Assembly: GCA_028715885.1 (NCBI GenBank) | Contig: JAQUQX010000005.1 | Span: forward strand, 12,226 to 66,660 | DNA length: 54,435 nt | Reading direction: 5' to 3' | Source: Candidatus Methanoperedens sp. | GTDB taxonomy: Archaea > Halobacteriota > Methanosarcinia > Methanosarcinales > Methanoperedenaceae | Shown here: positions 18,849 through 29,406 of the stretch, in pieces | How positions within the stretch are numbered: the stretch's first letter is position 1 | Layout of the letters: each line of letters begins with the position of its first letter | The notes under the pieces: generated by a model | The model's input: only the letters and a program-made list of their open reading frames with translations | What the model was told of the DNA's origin: nothing | The model's database searches: none | Translations under genes and position numbers: made by a program

Positions 18849-18917
18849 AGTGCACCTATAGTTTAATATCTATTCTTCAAGTTTAGTTTTTATACTATTT
18901 AACTCTTTTGCGCTGGA

Positions 18918-18926
18918 TTTATAAAG
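18918..18926 (+). promoter_or_regulatory. TATA box of the 18950 HTH gene
   Basis: tttataaag at 18918-18926 is 24-32 nt before the ATG at 18950, the correct distance for a leaderless archaeal transcript. This decides the start: a longer frame beginning with TTG at 18908 would include the TATA box in the coding sequence. Confidence 0.55.
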
Positions 18927-18949
18927 TCCATTGCTCTTTTGAGCCTCGA

Positions 18950-19249
18950 ATGGGCGACATTGATTTTGATCTAACACATGATGAACGTAAGGTACTTGAG
19001 CTACTTGGTAAGCTGCATGTATCACAGAATAAAAACATCAATGAAGCAACCATACGTAAAAAGTTACCTTCCAAATATCATGGCAACCTGCATGAGACCA
19101 TTAAAAGCCTGCACAGTAAAGGGCTTTTAAGGTATTATCGCTCACAAAATTACTGTTTGACAGATGAGGGCAAAAAGATTGCCGAGAAACTGGCAGCCGA
19201 GCTTTTTAAGAAAACATACGGCGACCTTAGAATTCTGGTAATATTTTAA
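18950..19249 (+). CDS. Small winged-helix DNA-binding protein
   Basis: A 99-residue protein that looks like a single winged helix: DLTHDERKVLELLGKL (helix 1), the NEATIRKKLPSKYHGNLHET region (helices 2-3), and the wing GLLRYYRSQNYCLTDEGKKI. These features are typical of small archaeal transcription regulators. The start at 18950 is set by the TATA box at 18918. It is divergent from the HTH gene on its left and upstream of a vapBC pair by about 210 nt. Target genes are unknown. Confidence 0.7.
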   Translation: MGDIDFDLTHDERKVLELLGKLHVSQNKNINEATIRKKLPSKYHGNLHETIKSLHSKGLLRYYRSQNYCLTDEGKKIAEKLAAELFKKTYGDLRILVIF

Positions 19250-19301
19250 GGCAAGTTAAATATCTTCACTTACACATTTCAATCCGCATTTAATGGTAAT
19301 T

Positions 19302-19357
19302 CCCCCCTCCTCTCCGATGCCCCGGCGCCGTCCTGCTATCGAATCGGAGGGATGCCG
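19302..19357. repeat. GC-rich ggcgccg repeat element, copy A
   Basis: The left part (cccctcc...tccgatgccccggcgccgtcct) matches copy D. The right part (ggcgccgtcctgctatcga then tcggaggg) matches copies B and C near 20.05 and 21.0 kb. Arms tccgat and atcgga can pair around the ggcgccg core, so the element may fold as a stem-loop. It lies between the HTH and vapBC genes. Confidence 0.55.
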
Positions 19358-19435
19358 GCTTGATGAATGCGGCTCGATCGAAAAATTTCTGATTATGTTT
19401 CACAAAAAAGAAAATCCTATGGAATATAATTAAAT

Positions 19436-19451
19436 ATATGTTTAAACATAT
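19436..19451 (+). promoter_or_regulatory. Perfect 16-nt palindrome upstream of vapB (operator)
   Basis: ATATGTTTAAACATAT at 19436-19451 is its own reverse complement and ends 9 nt before the vapB ATG at 19461. It follows an AT-rich stretch (ataattaaatata) that should hold the TATA box. Position and symmetry fit a binding site for a dimeric VapB repressor; binding itself is inferred. Confidence 0.6.
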
Positions 19452-19460
19452 GTTATATTG

Positions 19461-19676
19461 ATGACATTCAAGACGATAACAATAAAAGAAGATATTTATA
19501 ATATGCTCCTCTCTATAAAAGGAACAAACGAGAGCTTCAGCAATTTTTTTGAGCGCCTTGTAAAATCCAGAAGCAATATCGATAAACTCAGGGAACTGAG
19601 CGGCTCTTTCGAATTCAGGAACAAGGAAGCTCTTTTAAGAGAGCTATCAAAGAAAAGAGAGGAGATTAGATATTGA
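19461..19676 (+). CDS. vapB: VapB-type antitoxin
   Basis: A 71-residue antitoxin that starts TFKTITIKEDIYNMLLSIK and continues with SFSNFFERLVKS, the pattern of the archaeal VapB (DUF217-like) family; a close relative is encoded at 47110. The N-terminal strand and helices should form the DNA-binding dimer; the Lys/Glu-rich tail (LLRELSKKREEI) binds the toxin. It overlaps vapC by 4 nt. I chose ATG 19461 over the TTG just before it because of spacing from the palindrome. Confidence 0.85.
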   Translation: MTFKTITIKEDIYNMLLSIKGTNESFSNFFERLVKSRSNIDKLRELSGSFEFRNKEALLRELSKKREEIRY

Positions 19677-20050
19677 TACTTGTTGATACGGATGTCCTGA
19701 TTGAAATCCTTGATAAGAACTCAAATAAAGGGGAGGGCGCTTTGAGGATAATCGAGCGGGCAGGGGAAGACATCACCCTTACTTCCTTAAACCTGCACGA
19801 GATTTTGTTTGGTCTGTATAAATATGCCGATAATAAAAAAATAGATAAAGTAAAACTGCTTGACGTTGTTGATTTCACGAAAGATGATGCTGCGCTCTCT
19901 GCAAAACTTGAGGTAAAGGCAGAGAAAAGGGGTGAAAAGGTGCCAAGATTAGATGCGATGATTGCAGCGGTTGCGATAAACAGGGGTTTTAAGCTGTTTA
20001 CTTTTAATAAAAATCACTTTGAAGGGTTTGAGGGGCTGACTTTGTTTTAG
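19673..20050 (+). CDS. vapC: VapC-type PIN ribonuclease toxin
   Basis: A 125-residue PIN domain with all the acidic positions: LVDTDVLIEIL (Asp5), LNLHEILFGL (Glu), RLDAMIAAVAI (Asp) and the terminal FTFNKNHFEGFEGL. It should be a Mg-dependent RNase held inactive by the upstream VapB. The TTG start at 19673 overlaps the vapB stop. Length is normal, and both partners look intact. Confidence 0.88.
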   Translation: MILVDTDVLIEILDKNSNKGEGALRIIERAGEDITLTSLNLHEILFGLYKYADNKKIDKVKLLDVVDFTKDDAALSAKLEVKAEKRGEKVPRLDAMIAAVAINRGFKLFTFNKNHFEGFEGLTLF

Positions 20051-20052
20051 GA

Positions 20053-20098
20053 GCGGCGCCGCGCCCTGTCATCGAGCCGGAGGGGGCGGCGCAGGTTG
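20053..20098. repeat. GC-rich ggcgccg repeat element, copy B
   Basis: Begins 3 nt after the vapC stop: gcggcgccgcgccctgtc, atcgagccggaggggg, then cggcgcaggttg. Copy C at 20993-21055 has nearly the same sequence apart from an extra piece of about 20 nt near the end. Confidence 0.65.
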
Positions 20099-20131
20099 TG
20101 GATTTTTCCTATAACTTCGACTCACTATGCT

Positions 20132-20619
20132 TTAATCAGCAAAAATCCGTTCTTTTCTCGTTATTCTTGTCCTGTCAGTTTCTTCAATATCCCTTATAAT
20201 CGTCTCAATTTCTTTTTTATCAAGCATGTGCTTCACATAGCATAACCTGAGTATATCCACAATATCAAGCCACTCAACACCATTCTCTTTGCAGAATCTC
20301 TTTGCTCTGCTATCGTTGGTGGCAAAATCCAACCCATCTCTTTTACACAGCAGAATAGATGTTAGTTCACCTGCATGGAGATTTTTTAGTCCCTCTTTCT
20401 TCTGTTCATATTCTTTGATCATATCCGGGTACAAATGCACCACTTTGAATTCTTGCTTTAAAACGTCATCAACAAATCATATCCTGTTTCTTTTGCCCTT
20501 AAAAGCTCGTTATAGACCTCAAAAGTGATTATAAGGCTCGATTCCGGGAACAATTTCCTGAGTAAATCAACTTTGCCTATTTTGCCCAGCATGCTCAATA
20601 TATCGGTATCGAATATCAT
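20132..20619 (-). pseudogene. PIN-domain toxin (DUF3368-like), frameshifted
   Basis: Two frames together make one PIN protein. The N-terminal part (ATG at 20619) reads MIFDTDILSMLGKIG and continues to KETGYD, then runs out of frame into a stop at 20458. The rest, in another frame, reads on through DDVLKQEFKVVHLYP, LHAGELTSILLCK, LDFATNDSRAKRF and VDILRLCYVK to the stop at 20132. One missing T near 20474-20480 explains the break. The intact protein would be about 162 residues. It follows the UPF0175 gene with one base between, a known antitoxin-toxin pairing. Real inactivation or a base-calling error are both possible. Confidence 0.75.
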
Positions 20620-20620
20620 A

Positions 20621-20926
20621 TTACAGGTATTTTTTGAGCTTTTTATCCATTTCGGCTGCCGGTCTTGCTTCTATTTCCCTTGTGAATCCTCTTCTTGCTA
20701 AAATCTCTTTAAATTCGATTGTTGTTACCCCAGCGATTTCCGCCGCTTTGCTCAGGGATACTTCCCCTTTCTTGTAAAGTTCTATCGCTGCGTTGAGATT
20801 TAACTCTGCATTCTCTCGAAACAGGCTTTTTACGGCGTCTTTTATTACATCGAGCTTGCTTGGATAATAGCCGCCGCTCACTAATGCTTTCACTTTTCTT
20901 TCAAGGTCAACAGATAAGGTTTCCAT
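20621..20926 (-). CDS. UPF0175-family antitoxin
   Basis: A 101-residue protein with an N-terminal region that may be ribbon-helix-helix-like (SVDLERKVKALVSGG), then the UPF0175 core with AAIELYKKGEVSLSKAAEIAGVT, where SLSKAAEIAGV forms a helix-turn-helix, and LARRGFTREI. UPF0175 proteins are the usual partners of DUF3368 PIN toxins, and the gene next downstream is such a toxin, one base away but frameshifted. The antitoxin itself is intact. Confidence 0.85.
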   Translation of the reverse strand: METLSVDLERKVKALVSGGYYPSKLDVIKDAVKSLFRENAELNLNAAIELYKKGEVSLSKAAEIAGVTTIEFKEILARRGFTREIEARPAAEMDKKLKKYL

Positions 20927-20992
20927 TTTACTCGTAATATAATAGGGTTATAGCATCATATAATAATATCCTTTCTTTCGCCTATACCAATG

Positions 20993-21055
20993 GCGGCGCC
21001 GCCCTGTCCATCGAGCCGGAGGGGGAGACGGCAAGAGGGCGGGCGGCGCAGATTG
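20993..21055. repeat. GC-rich ggcgccg repeat element, copy C
   Basis: gcggcgccgccctgtcc, atcgagccggaggggg, an extra agacggcaagagggcgg, then gcggcgcagattg. The outer parts match copy B at 20053-20098. It lies between the UPF0175 gene and the TIR gene. Confidence 0.65.
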
Positions 21056-21083
21056 AGGGGCTTTCTTACCAAGGTCGCAGTTT

Positions 21084-21812
21084 TTATCTGATTCTATTTT
21101 TTAAATTACTCACCTTTTGAATGGTTATCTCCGCTAGTTTCTCAACAGAAACTTCTCGTATATCTATGTAGCCAATTGTTGGTGGGATACCCGTAATCTC
21201 TGTATCATCTAATTTCACTGGAAGTACATACTCCCTATTTTCTTTCTGTGCGCGAGCTTGAGCAGATTTACGTTCATGGTTTGTCCATACTTTCGCTGCA
21301 TAATACTTTGAAATAAAAAGCACACAAAATAGAGCCTTGTTCTGATAAATTTCGTCGAGCTTGTCATAAAGATTTTTCCCCCAAAGGTCAACCTGCTCGT
21401 ATTCGTCATAGAATACCCTTAATCCTTTTGAAGATAAAATACGGCAATAGGGTTCAACTATTCTTCGATCTTCACCAGCGAAAGAGACTGCGATATCGTA
21501 GTTATAGGAGCGATATGCCTGTTGAATTATGATTTCACTTTTTTCAGCCGTTTGATTTCCGACTGTTGGTCTTTCATTGAACCCTCTACCTTTGCATACA
21601 GGGCAAAGGTCTGGTTTCTGGCCTAAAATTGGAAGAAAAGGTCTGAGGATACCATTTCCGTTACAATATCTACAAGAAATTATTTTCTCTGGAGGTAAAT
21701 TAATCTCAAACTCCCCTGCTCCCTTACATACAGGACATATCATCGCATTATTAAATGGAGTCTGAAGGCCGAAGCGCCCATATCCATCACAAGTTTTACA
21801 TTTGATTATCAT
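21084..21812 (-). CDS. DnaJ-type zinc finger fused to a TIR domain
   Basis: A 242-residue protein. Residues 5-77 hold four CxxCxGxG-type motifs (Cys5/8, 26/29, 47/50, 70/73), the pattern of the DnaJ cysteine-rich domain, which would bind two zinc ions. Residues 104-220 are a TIR domain: YDIAVSFAGEDRR, LRVFYDEYEQVDLWG, LFCVLFISKYYAAKVW and the conserved Glu180 in WTNHERKSA. Prokaryotic TIR domains often cleave NAD+ or make cyclic ADP-ribose signals in anti-phage defence. No known sensor or effector gene is adjacent, so this protein may act alone. It lies 58 nt downstream of gyrA on the same strand. Confidence 0.85.
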   Translation of the reverse strand: MIIKCKTCDGYGRFGLQTPFNNAMICPVCKGAGEFEINLPPEKIISCRYCNGNGILRPFLPILGQKPDLCPVCKGRGFNERPTVGNQTAEKSEIIIQQAYRSYNYDIAVSFAGEDRRIVEPYCRILSSKGLRVFYDEYEQVDLWGKNLYDKLDEIYQNKALFCVLFISKYYAAKVWTNHERKSAQARAQKENREYVLPVKLDDTEITGIPPTIGYIDIREVSVEKLAEITIQKVSNLKNRIR

Positions 21813-21870
21813 TGACGCACCTGACTAACATGTTTTTCATGTTCTAAAGATGGAGAAAGATTTCCCAGCT

Positions 21871-24369
21871 TCAAGTCACCCCTTCAATCTTCCTCTGCTC
21901 CTGCCCTTCCCCATTCTCCTCCTCCTTCGCAAGCGTCGCCACCCCTACCACCCTGTCCTTCTCCCCGACATTCATTATCTTCACACCCTGCGTATTCCTT
22001 CCCTGCACGCGAATCCCGCTCGCAGGCACGCGGATGATGATGCCGTTCGATGTAGTCACCATAATCTCATCGTCCTCGCGCACGCTCCTGATATCCACCA
22101 CGTTTCCGTTCCTCACGTTCACGTCAATGGTAATCACGCCCTGCCCGCCTCTGTTCGAAGTGCGGTATTCCTCAAATTCCGTGCGCTTCCCGAAACCGTT
22201 CTCCGTAACCGTGAGAAGCGTGGCGCCTTCCTCCACAACAGCCATGCTCACCACTTCATCCTCGCCCACAAGTCTCATGCCCCGAACTCCGTATGCGCTG
22301 CGCCCCATGTCGCGGACATCGTTCTCCTCGAATCTGATGGCCTTTCCATGTTTTGTGCCAATTATCATTTCCTTAGTTCCATCTGTGAGCTTTACGGAAA
22401 CAAGTTTATCCCCCTCATCAAGAGAGATGGCAATTATCCCTGTTTTCCTGGGATTTGAGAAATCAGTAAGCTGCGTCTTCTTAGCTGTGCCTTTCTTCGT
22501 GACCATCAACAGGAAGTGATTCTCATCAAACTTGCTGATGGGTATGTACGCGTTGATCTTTTCACCCGGTTCAAGCTGCAGCAGGTTGACTATGGCAGTG
22601 CCCCGCGCCTGCCTTCCTGCCTCGGGTACCCCATATACCTTTAACCAGTAAACCTTTCCTTTGTCGGTGAAGAATAGGAGGTAATCGTGGGTGTTCCCAA
22701 TAAAGAGGTCGCTTACGAAATCCTCTTCCTTGGTCTCCATGCCCATGACCCCCTTCCCGCCACGGCGCTGCTGCTTGTAAGCATCCACAGCGATGCGTTT
22801 GATGTAGCCGCTGTTGGTGATTGTGATGACGTCGTCCTCTTTCGGAATGAGGTCCTCTGTGACCAGGTCGCCTGTACTTTCAATGATTTCGGTCCGCCTT
22901 TTATCAGCAAAGCGGGCCTTGAGGTCTGCAAGTTCTGTTTTTATGACAGCAAGTATTTTTATCTCGCTTGCCAGGAGTTCTTTGAGCCATGCAATCGTCT
23001 TCAAAAGCTCGGCGTACTCAGCATCGATCTTCTCACGCTCAAGACCCGTGAGCCTCTGAAGCCTCATGTCAAGTATAGCCTTTGCCTGTTCAATGCTGAG
23101 TTTGAACTTTGCCATAAGACCATCGCGCGCTTCATCCGGCATCTTTGAAGCTTTTATGAGTTTGATGACTTCATCGATATTATCAAGCGCAATTATCAAA
23201 CCTTCGAGGATATGGGCACGCTGCTGTGCTTTTTTCAGCTCGAACTGGCTTCTTCTTATTATTACATTCTTCCTGTGGGAAATATATTGGACGATTATTT
23301 CTTTTAATGTGAGAACCAGCGGCCGCCCGTCAACAAGTGCAAGGTTGATAACGCCAAAAGTGGTCTCAAGCTGGGTGTGCGAGTACAGCTGGTTCAAAAT
23401 GATGTTCGCCTGCGCCTGTCTTGATACCTCCATTACGATACGGATTCCATCCTTATCTGATTCATCACGCAGGTCTGTTATCCCCGCGATTTTCTTGTCC
23501 CTTACAAGACCTGCAATATCTTCTATCAATTTTGCCTTATTCACTTGGTAGGGGAGCTCATTAACGATTATTGTTTCCTTGTTCTTTACTTCCTCTATTA
23601 TTGCCCTGGCACGCATCTTTACTGAGCCGCGGCCTGTCGAGTACGCATCCCGGATCCCCTGCCGTCCGTATATAAATCCGGCTGTGGGGAAATCAGGCCC
23701 TTTGACTACGGTCATGAGTTCATTCCATTCGACTGCGGGATTATCTATGACCATATTAATTCCGTCAATAACTTCCCCGAGATTGTGTGGCGGCATGTTG
23801 GTCGCCATACCGACGGCGATGCCTGTCGAACCGTTGATAAGGAGGTTGGGAAGCTTGCATGGGAGAACCGAAGGTTCTTTTAATGAATCATCGTAGTTGG
23901 GTACGAAATCAACGGTTTCTTTGTCGATGTCGCCCAGTATTTCATCTGCTATTTTCCCGAGCCGCACTTCTGTATATCGCATTGCAGCGGCGCTATCGCC
24001 GTCGATTGAGCCGAAGTTCCCCTGCCCGTCGATAAGCGGATAACGAAGCGAGAACTCCTGTACCATCCTTACGAGAGAATCGTAAACAGCAATATCGCCG
24101 TGCGGGTGGTATTTACCGAGAACATCTCCCACTATCCTTGCTGATTTCTTGTATGGCTTGTCGTGGGTCATACCCTGCTCGTTCATCGCATACAAAATGC
24201 GGCGGTGAACGGGTTTCAAGCCGTCCCTGACATCAGGGAGAGCGCGCCCAACGATGACGCTCATGGCGTAGTCGATGTATGAGCGTTTCATTTCAACTTC
24301 GATGTTAACATCTGTGATTTTTTCAACTACGAGCTTTTGCTGCGGATTCTTGGGTTCTGGGTCGGTCAT
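21871..24369 (-). CDS. gyrA: DNA gyrase subunit A
   Basis: An 832-residue bacterial-type gyrase subunit that breaks and rejoins DNA. The catalytic tyrosine is Tyr132 in [12 protein letters not shown]. The C-terminal beta-pinwheel contains the GyrA box (QRRGGKG), which marks gyrase rather than topoisomerase IV and is needed for wrapping and negative supercoiling. In the quinolone-resistance region the motif is [10 protein letters not shown]: Ile93 replaces the Ser83 of E. coli, while the acidic residue (Asp97) is kept. It starts 3 nt after gyrB ends, in a gyrB-gyrA operon. Confidence 0.97.
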   Translation of the reverse strand: MTDPEPKNPQQKLVVEKITDVNIEVEMKRSYIDYAMSVIVGRALPDVRDGLKPVHRRILYAMNEQGMTHDKPYKKSARIVGDVLGKYHPHGDIAVYDSLVRMVQEFSLRYPLIDGQGNFGSIDGDSAAAMRYTEVRLGKIADEILGDIDKETVDFVPNYDDSLKEPSVLPCKLPNLLINGSTGIAVGMATNMPPHNLGEVIDGINMVIDNPAVEWNELMTVVKGPDFPTAGFIYGRQGIRDAYSTGRGSVKMRARAIIEEVKNKETIIVNELPYQVNKAKLIEDIAGLVRDKKIAGITDLRDESDKDGIRIVMEVSRQAQANIILNQLYSHTQLETTFGVINLALVDGRPLVLTLKEIIVQYISHRKNVIIRRSQFELKKAQQRAHILEGLIIALDNIDEVIKLIKASKMPDEARDGLMAKFKLSIEQAKAILDMRLQRLTGLEREKIDAEYAELLKTIAWLKELLASEIKILAVIKTELADLKARFADKRRTEIIESTGDLVTEDLIPKEDDVITITNSGYIKRIAVDAYKQQRRGGKGVMGMETKEEDFVSDLFIGNTHDYLLFFTDKGKVYWLKVYGVPEAGRQARGTAIVNLLQLEPGEKINAYIPISKFDENHFLLMVTKKGTAKKTQLTDFSNPRKTGIIAISLDEGDKLVSVKLTDGTKEMIIGTKHGKAIRFEENDVRDMGRSAYGVRGMRLVGEDEVVSMAVVEEGATLLTVTENGFGKRTEFEEYRTSNRGGQGVITIDVNVRNGNVVDIRSVREDDEIMVTTSNGIIIRVPASGIRVQGRNTQGVKIMNVGEKDRVVGVATLAKEEENGEGQEQRKIEGVT

Positions 24370-24372
24370 GAT

Positions 24373-26319
<1,947 letters not shown>

Positions 26320-26556
26320 CTAAAATTTACTTTTTCAACTAAATCCAATCCTGAATTCGTGCCTTCAGTCTATTAATACCTTCGGAGTCTAATTGTTTTC
26401 AAAGCATATATACCTTATCGTCGCAACGCATATCGATTTTAATTTTTATTAAAAAACAAGAAATTAAATCTATTTCTTTCATGGATTTTGCGTTATTTTT
26501 CAGGGTTATTGGAGATATGGCGAATAATATTTAACAATAGCGCATAATTACTAATC

Positions 26557-27696
26557 ATGGTATATGTTACAGGTTTCAAATGTTTCAGGTGCGGGAGGAA
26601 ACATAAACCCCATGAGATAGAAAGGCTGCCCATACCGCGATGCGAATGCGGCTCTGCAGTTGATGCGGAATATGATTACAAATCCATAAAAAAAGTCATT
26701 CTCCGCGATGAATTCATGCGAACCCCGCCAACTCACTGGAAATACTGGGCATTCATGCCTGTAAAAGACCTGTCCAAGTGCATCACGATGGGAGAAGGGG
26801 CGACACCGCTGCTTGGGAACAAAAGGCTTTCAAAAACGGGGCGTGTGCTCATAAAATATGAAGCCACAAACCCAACAGGGTCGTTTAAAGACAGGGGTTC
26901 TTCACTGGAAATAACCAAAGCGCTTGAGTTTAAAAAACACAGGGTAGCGGTTGCATCCACTGGCAACATGGGCGCCTCAATGGCAGCTTATGCGGCTTTT
27001 GCCGGTCTTGAGTGCAAAGTATTTATCCCGGATATAACAGGTAAAGAAAAAATCGCGCAGATAAAAGCCCATGGCGCCAAAATTATAGCGGTAAAAGGGG
27101 ATTACGCCGCTGCAATAAAGCAGGCTGAGGATTATGTTCTTTCCAACAGCGACTCATTTTTAACAGGCGACTATCCGTGGCGCAGTGAGGGCACAAAGAC
27201 CGTGGGTTTTGAGATTGCAGACCAGCTTTACTGGCATGTCCCCGATTATGTTGTGGTGCCGGTGGGCAACGGCACGCTGATATACAGTATTTATGAAGCT
27301 TTCAGGGAGCTTTCGCTTGTCGGGATTACAGATAAAATACCGCGTATCATCGGCGTCCAGGTCGAGAACTGCGCTCCTGTGGTTAATGCGTGGGAGAACG
27401 GGCTTTCGGAAATAATACCGGTTCCGGACCCGGATACGATAGCCACAGCCATAGCATGCGGCGACCCGATAGACGGTCTTGCTGCGCTTCGGGCTATCAG
27501 GGATTCAGGCGGATGTGCCGTCAGGGTCAGCGACAGCGAGGCGCTTTCTGCCCGCGACATTCTTGCCAGAAATGGCATTTTTGTCGAGCCAAGCGGCGCA
27601 GTTGCTTATGCTGGATTCATGAAAAAGGAACTATCTGGAACGGTTGTGTGCCTTGCGACCGGGCACGGGTTAAAGGATATGTACGGGATTGTGTGA
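26557..27696 (+). CDS. thrC: Threonine synthase
   Basis: A 379-residue PLP enzyme that converts O-phosphohomoserine to threonine. The N-terminal zinc-ribbon (CFRCGRKHKP, then CECGSAVD) is typical of archaeal threonine synthases. The PLP lysine is in NPTGSFKDRGS, and the phosphate-cradle loop is in STGNMGASMAAYAA. The C-terminus has EPSGAVAYAGF and LATGHGLKDM. It is monocistronic, divergent from gyrB. Confidence 0.92.
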   Translation: MVYVTGFKCFRCGRKHKPHEIERLPIPRCECGSAVDAEYDYKSIKKVILRDEFMRTPPTHWKYWAFMPVKDLSKCITMGEGATPLLGNKRLSKTGRVLIKYEATNPTGSFKDRGSSLEITKALEFKKHRVAVASTGNMGASMAAYAAFAGLECKVFIPDITGKEKIAQIKAHGAKIIAVKGDYAAAIKQAEDYVLSNSDSFLTGDYPWRSEGTKTVGFEIADQLYWHVPDYVVVPVGNGTLIYSIYEAFRELSLVGITDKIPRIIGVQVENCAPVVNAWENGLSEIIPVPDPDTIATAIACGDPIDGLAALRAIRDSGGCAVRVSDSEALSARDILARNGIFVEPSGAVAYAGFMKKELSGTVVCLATGHGLKDMYGIV

Positions 27697-27799
27697 AGCT
27701 GCAAGGTGTTTGAGCCTCGGGTAAATCCATGAAACGTAAGTTTAATAATTTAAATACTTAGTTTTTCGATTTTCAGTTTTTCTGTGGTTGCAACGGTCT

Positions 27800-28573
27800 C
27801 TACCTGCTCAAATCCACGACCTCATAACTCAACCCCTCGGACTCAAGCCTGTTAAGCAGCGAGGGAACCTCCTCGTCCACAGAAACCACAAGCGAGGAAA
27901 GCCCATGAAAAGCCGCCTCAACAACGGATTCCTTGGCGCCGAAAAGAATGTTGGGCTGGACATTAATCTTCCTGAGGGAGACCAGCGCCTCCACGCCAAG
28001 CGCCGCAATATAAGGCTTATTCGCCGCATATTTTCTCAGCATCTCGTAATCCACGCTGCGCGAGCCCCCCCTCTCAACACGCGGCACTTTACAGATAGTT
28101 ATATTGACAGGAGGAAAAGTTATCATCCCCTTCAAATCCGTAACCCCGACCTCCTCACCCTCTTGCGCCCCTGATATTGTAATACCCGTGACCTCGCCCT
28201 CTCTGCCTGCGTACAGCAAACCCTTCTCCATCCAGAGCGAAACCTTCTGTCCTTTATCAAGTCTTTCCCTGGCAATTGCAGTCGCGACAGAGATATGACT
28301 GACAACATCTTCCATGACAAAACGCGCGTATTTTTTCAATTCCTGAGCCCGCTCAAGAACCCACTCAACCCCTTTTTTAGTAACGCGATAGCGGACGCGA
28401 CCGTCGGCGAATAAAAGCCCCTCAGAAACAAGTTCTTTGATATATTCTGAGACCGCCTGCGGAGTTATGCCGATTGTATCAGCGATTTCCTTCTGCATCA
28501 CATCAGGCTGGTGCGCGGCAATCTCAACAAGTATCTGGAATTTTGTAATTTCTTTTTTACTCCGCAGTATCAT
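27800..28573 (-). CDS. Predicted HTH transcriptional regulator, COG1497-like
   Basis: A 257-residue regulator. Residues 14-60 are a winged helix (MQKEIADTIGITPQAVSEYIKEL as helix-turn-helix, then a wing with FADGRVRYRVTKKG). The rest is a long domain containing ISGAQEGEEVG, KVPRVERGGSRSVD and ILFGAKESVVEA, as in an archaeal family of predicted regulators without known ligand. Its ATG (28571-28573) is the first triplet of a 9-bp hairpin, the first of nine in the adjacent spacer, which could affect initiation. Confidence 0.8.
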   Translation of the reverse strand: MILRSKKEITKFQILVEIAAHQPDVMQKEIADTIGITPQAVSEYIKELVSEGLLFADGRVRYRVTKKGVEWVLERAQELKKYARFVMEDVVSHISVATAIARERLDKGQKVSLWMEKGLLYAGREGEVTGITISGAQEGEEVGVTDLKGMITFPPVNITICKVPRVERGGSRSVDYEMLRKYAANKPYIAALGVEALVSLRKINVQPNILFGAKESVVEAAFHGLSSLVVSVDEEVPSLLNRLESEGLSYEVVDLSR

Positions 28574-28805
28574 AAAGGGTTACGCCCCTTTATGGCGCAT
28601 AGGGTATGCAAAGCATACCCTTCCGACTCACGCCTCGGGAGGGCGTGTCCACGTAAACCGATACCCCGGTTTACGTGGTGTTCAGGTATGCGAAGCATAC
28701 CTGTCGTTTGATAAACCTTTCTTAAAGGTTTACGTATGGCTTCGCCATATGTGTGCGCGGTGTAAACTGACACAACAGTTTTTGATAAAACTTTCTTAAA
28801 GTTTT
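28571..28805. repeat. Block of nine consecutive hairpins
   Basis: Nearly the whole gap between two minus-strand regulator genes is made of short inverted repeats: 28571-28594 (9-bp stem), 28602-28620 (8), 28629-28647 (6), 28649-28678 (12), 28683-28703 (9), 28712-28732 (9), 28735-28749 (6), 28764-28781 (6) and 28787-28805 (8). Loops are 3-7 nt. Some units are related: gggtatgcaaagcataccc with caggtatgcgaagcatacctg, and taaacctttcttaaaggttta with aaaactttcttaaagtttt. The last abuts the stop codon of the gene at 28806; the first contains the start codon of the gene ending at 28573. Function unknown. Confidence 0.85.
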
Positions 28806-29315
28806 TCATTCGGTTTCCCCGAGCAATTCAATCCTCTGTCCTTTTACCGACAGGATTGATGAACGTCTCGCCACTGCGCGGATAAACATGATGCTTTTAT
28901 CTACTACCCTCTGGAGACCGTTCATTGACTGGTTGCCGCCCTTAACCTCTTTCTCGATTGCTTCAATATAACTTCTTAATTCGCTGTCGCTCTTGAAGGT
29001 GACCATTATCATGTCGCTTAAATCCTCAACTGAGCACTGGAAGTTGACCTGTACCCTGGAATAGGACGACTGGTATTCTTTTTCCGGTGTTTTCCCGGGC
29101 TGCGGCATTCTCCATTTACTCTCCACAAACCCGCTCTTTTTTAAAATATCTATACTTTCACGCGGTTCAAACCCCACCGTTTTCTCTATCTCCTCTTCAG
29201 TTTTCCAGCCATTTTGCAGGCAGTCAAAAACTTTCTTGTGGGTGTCCGAGCCAAAGGCGCGCAGAAGCGGAACGATATCCGATGGTTCATTAATAATACG
29301 TGTTCTTTTGCCCAT
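28806..29315 (-). CDS. ArsR-like winged-helix transcriptional regulator
   Basis: A 169-residue protein. The N-terminal 70 residues look like a winged helix (IVPLLRAFGSDTHKKVFDCL, EEEIEKTVGFEPRESIDILKKSGFVE). The remainder contains VQVNFQCSVEDLSDMIMVTF, a segment seen in a group of archaeal ArsR-type regulators of unknown signal. The stop codon touches the hairpin block. The gene upstream on this strand is only a fragment, so it has its own promoter, probably near 29320-29400. Confidence 0.72.
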   Translation of the reverse strand: MGKRTRIINEPSDIVPLLRAFGSDTHKKVFDCLQNGWKTEEEIEKTVGFEPRESIDILKKSGFVESKWRMPQPGKTPEKEYQSSYSRVQVNFQCSVEDLSDMIMVTFKSDSELRSYIEAIEKEVKGGNQSMNGLQRVVDKSIMFIRAVARRSSILSVKGQRIELLGETE

Positions 29316-29406
29316 GAATGAATAACCTCTCTCAATTAGATGCCATATACTCTCTGAATTATCATGCTGTATATTGCGTTATAAATGGATAAATGTTTTG
29401 AGAAAA

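Noticed and set aside
21850-22458. 202-codon plus-strand gene antisense to gyrA
   Set aside because: Pro/His-rich product typical of antisense reading of a real gene; gyrA is certain.
28571-28805. CRISPR array
   Set aside because: The palindromic units differ from each other, have no constant repeat length and no unique spacers between them.
28570-28809. Open frames on both strands across the hairpin block
   Set aside because: They exist because palindromes read alike on both strands; their products are repetitive and have no start signals. The block is better seen as non-coding.
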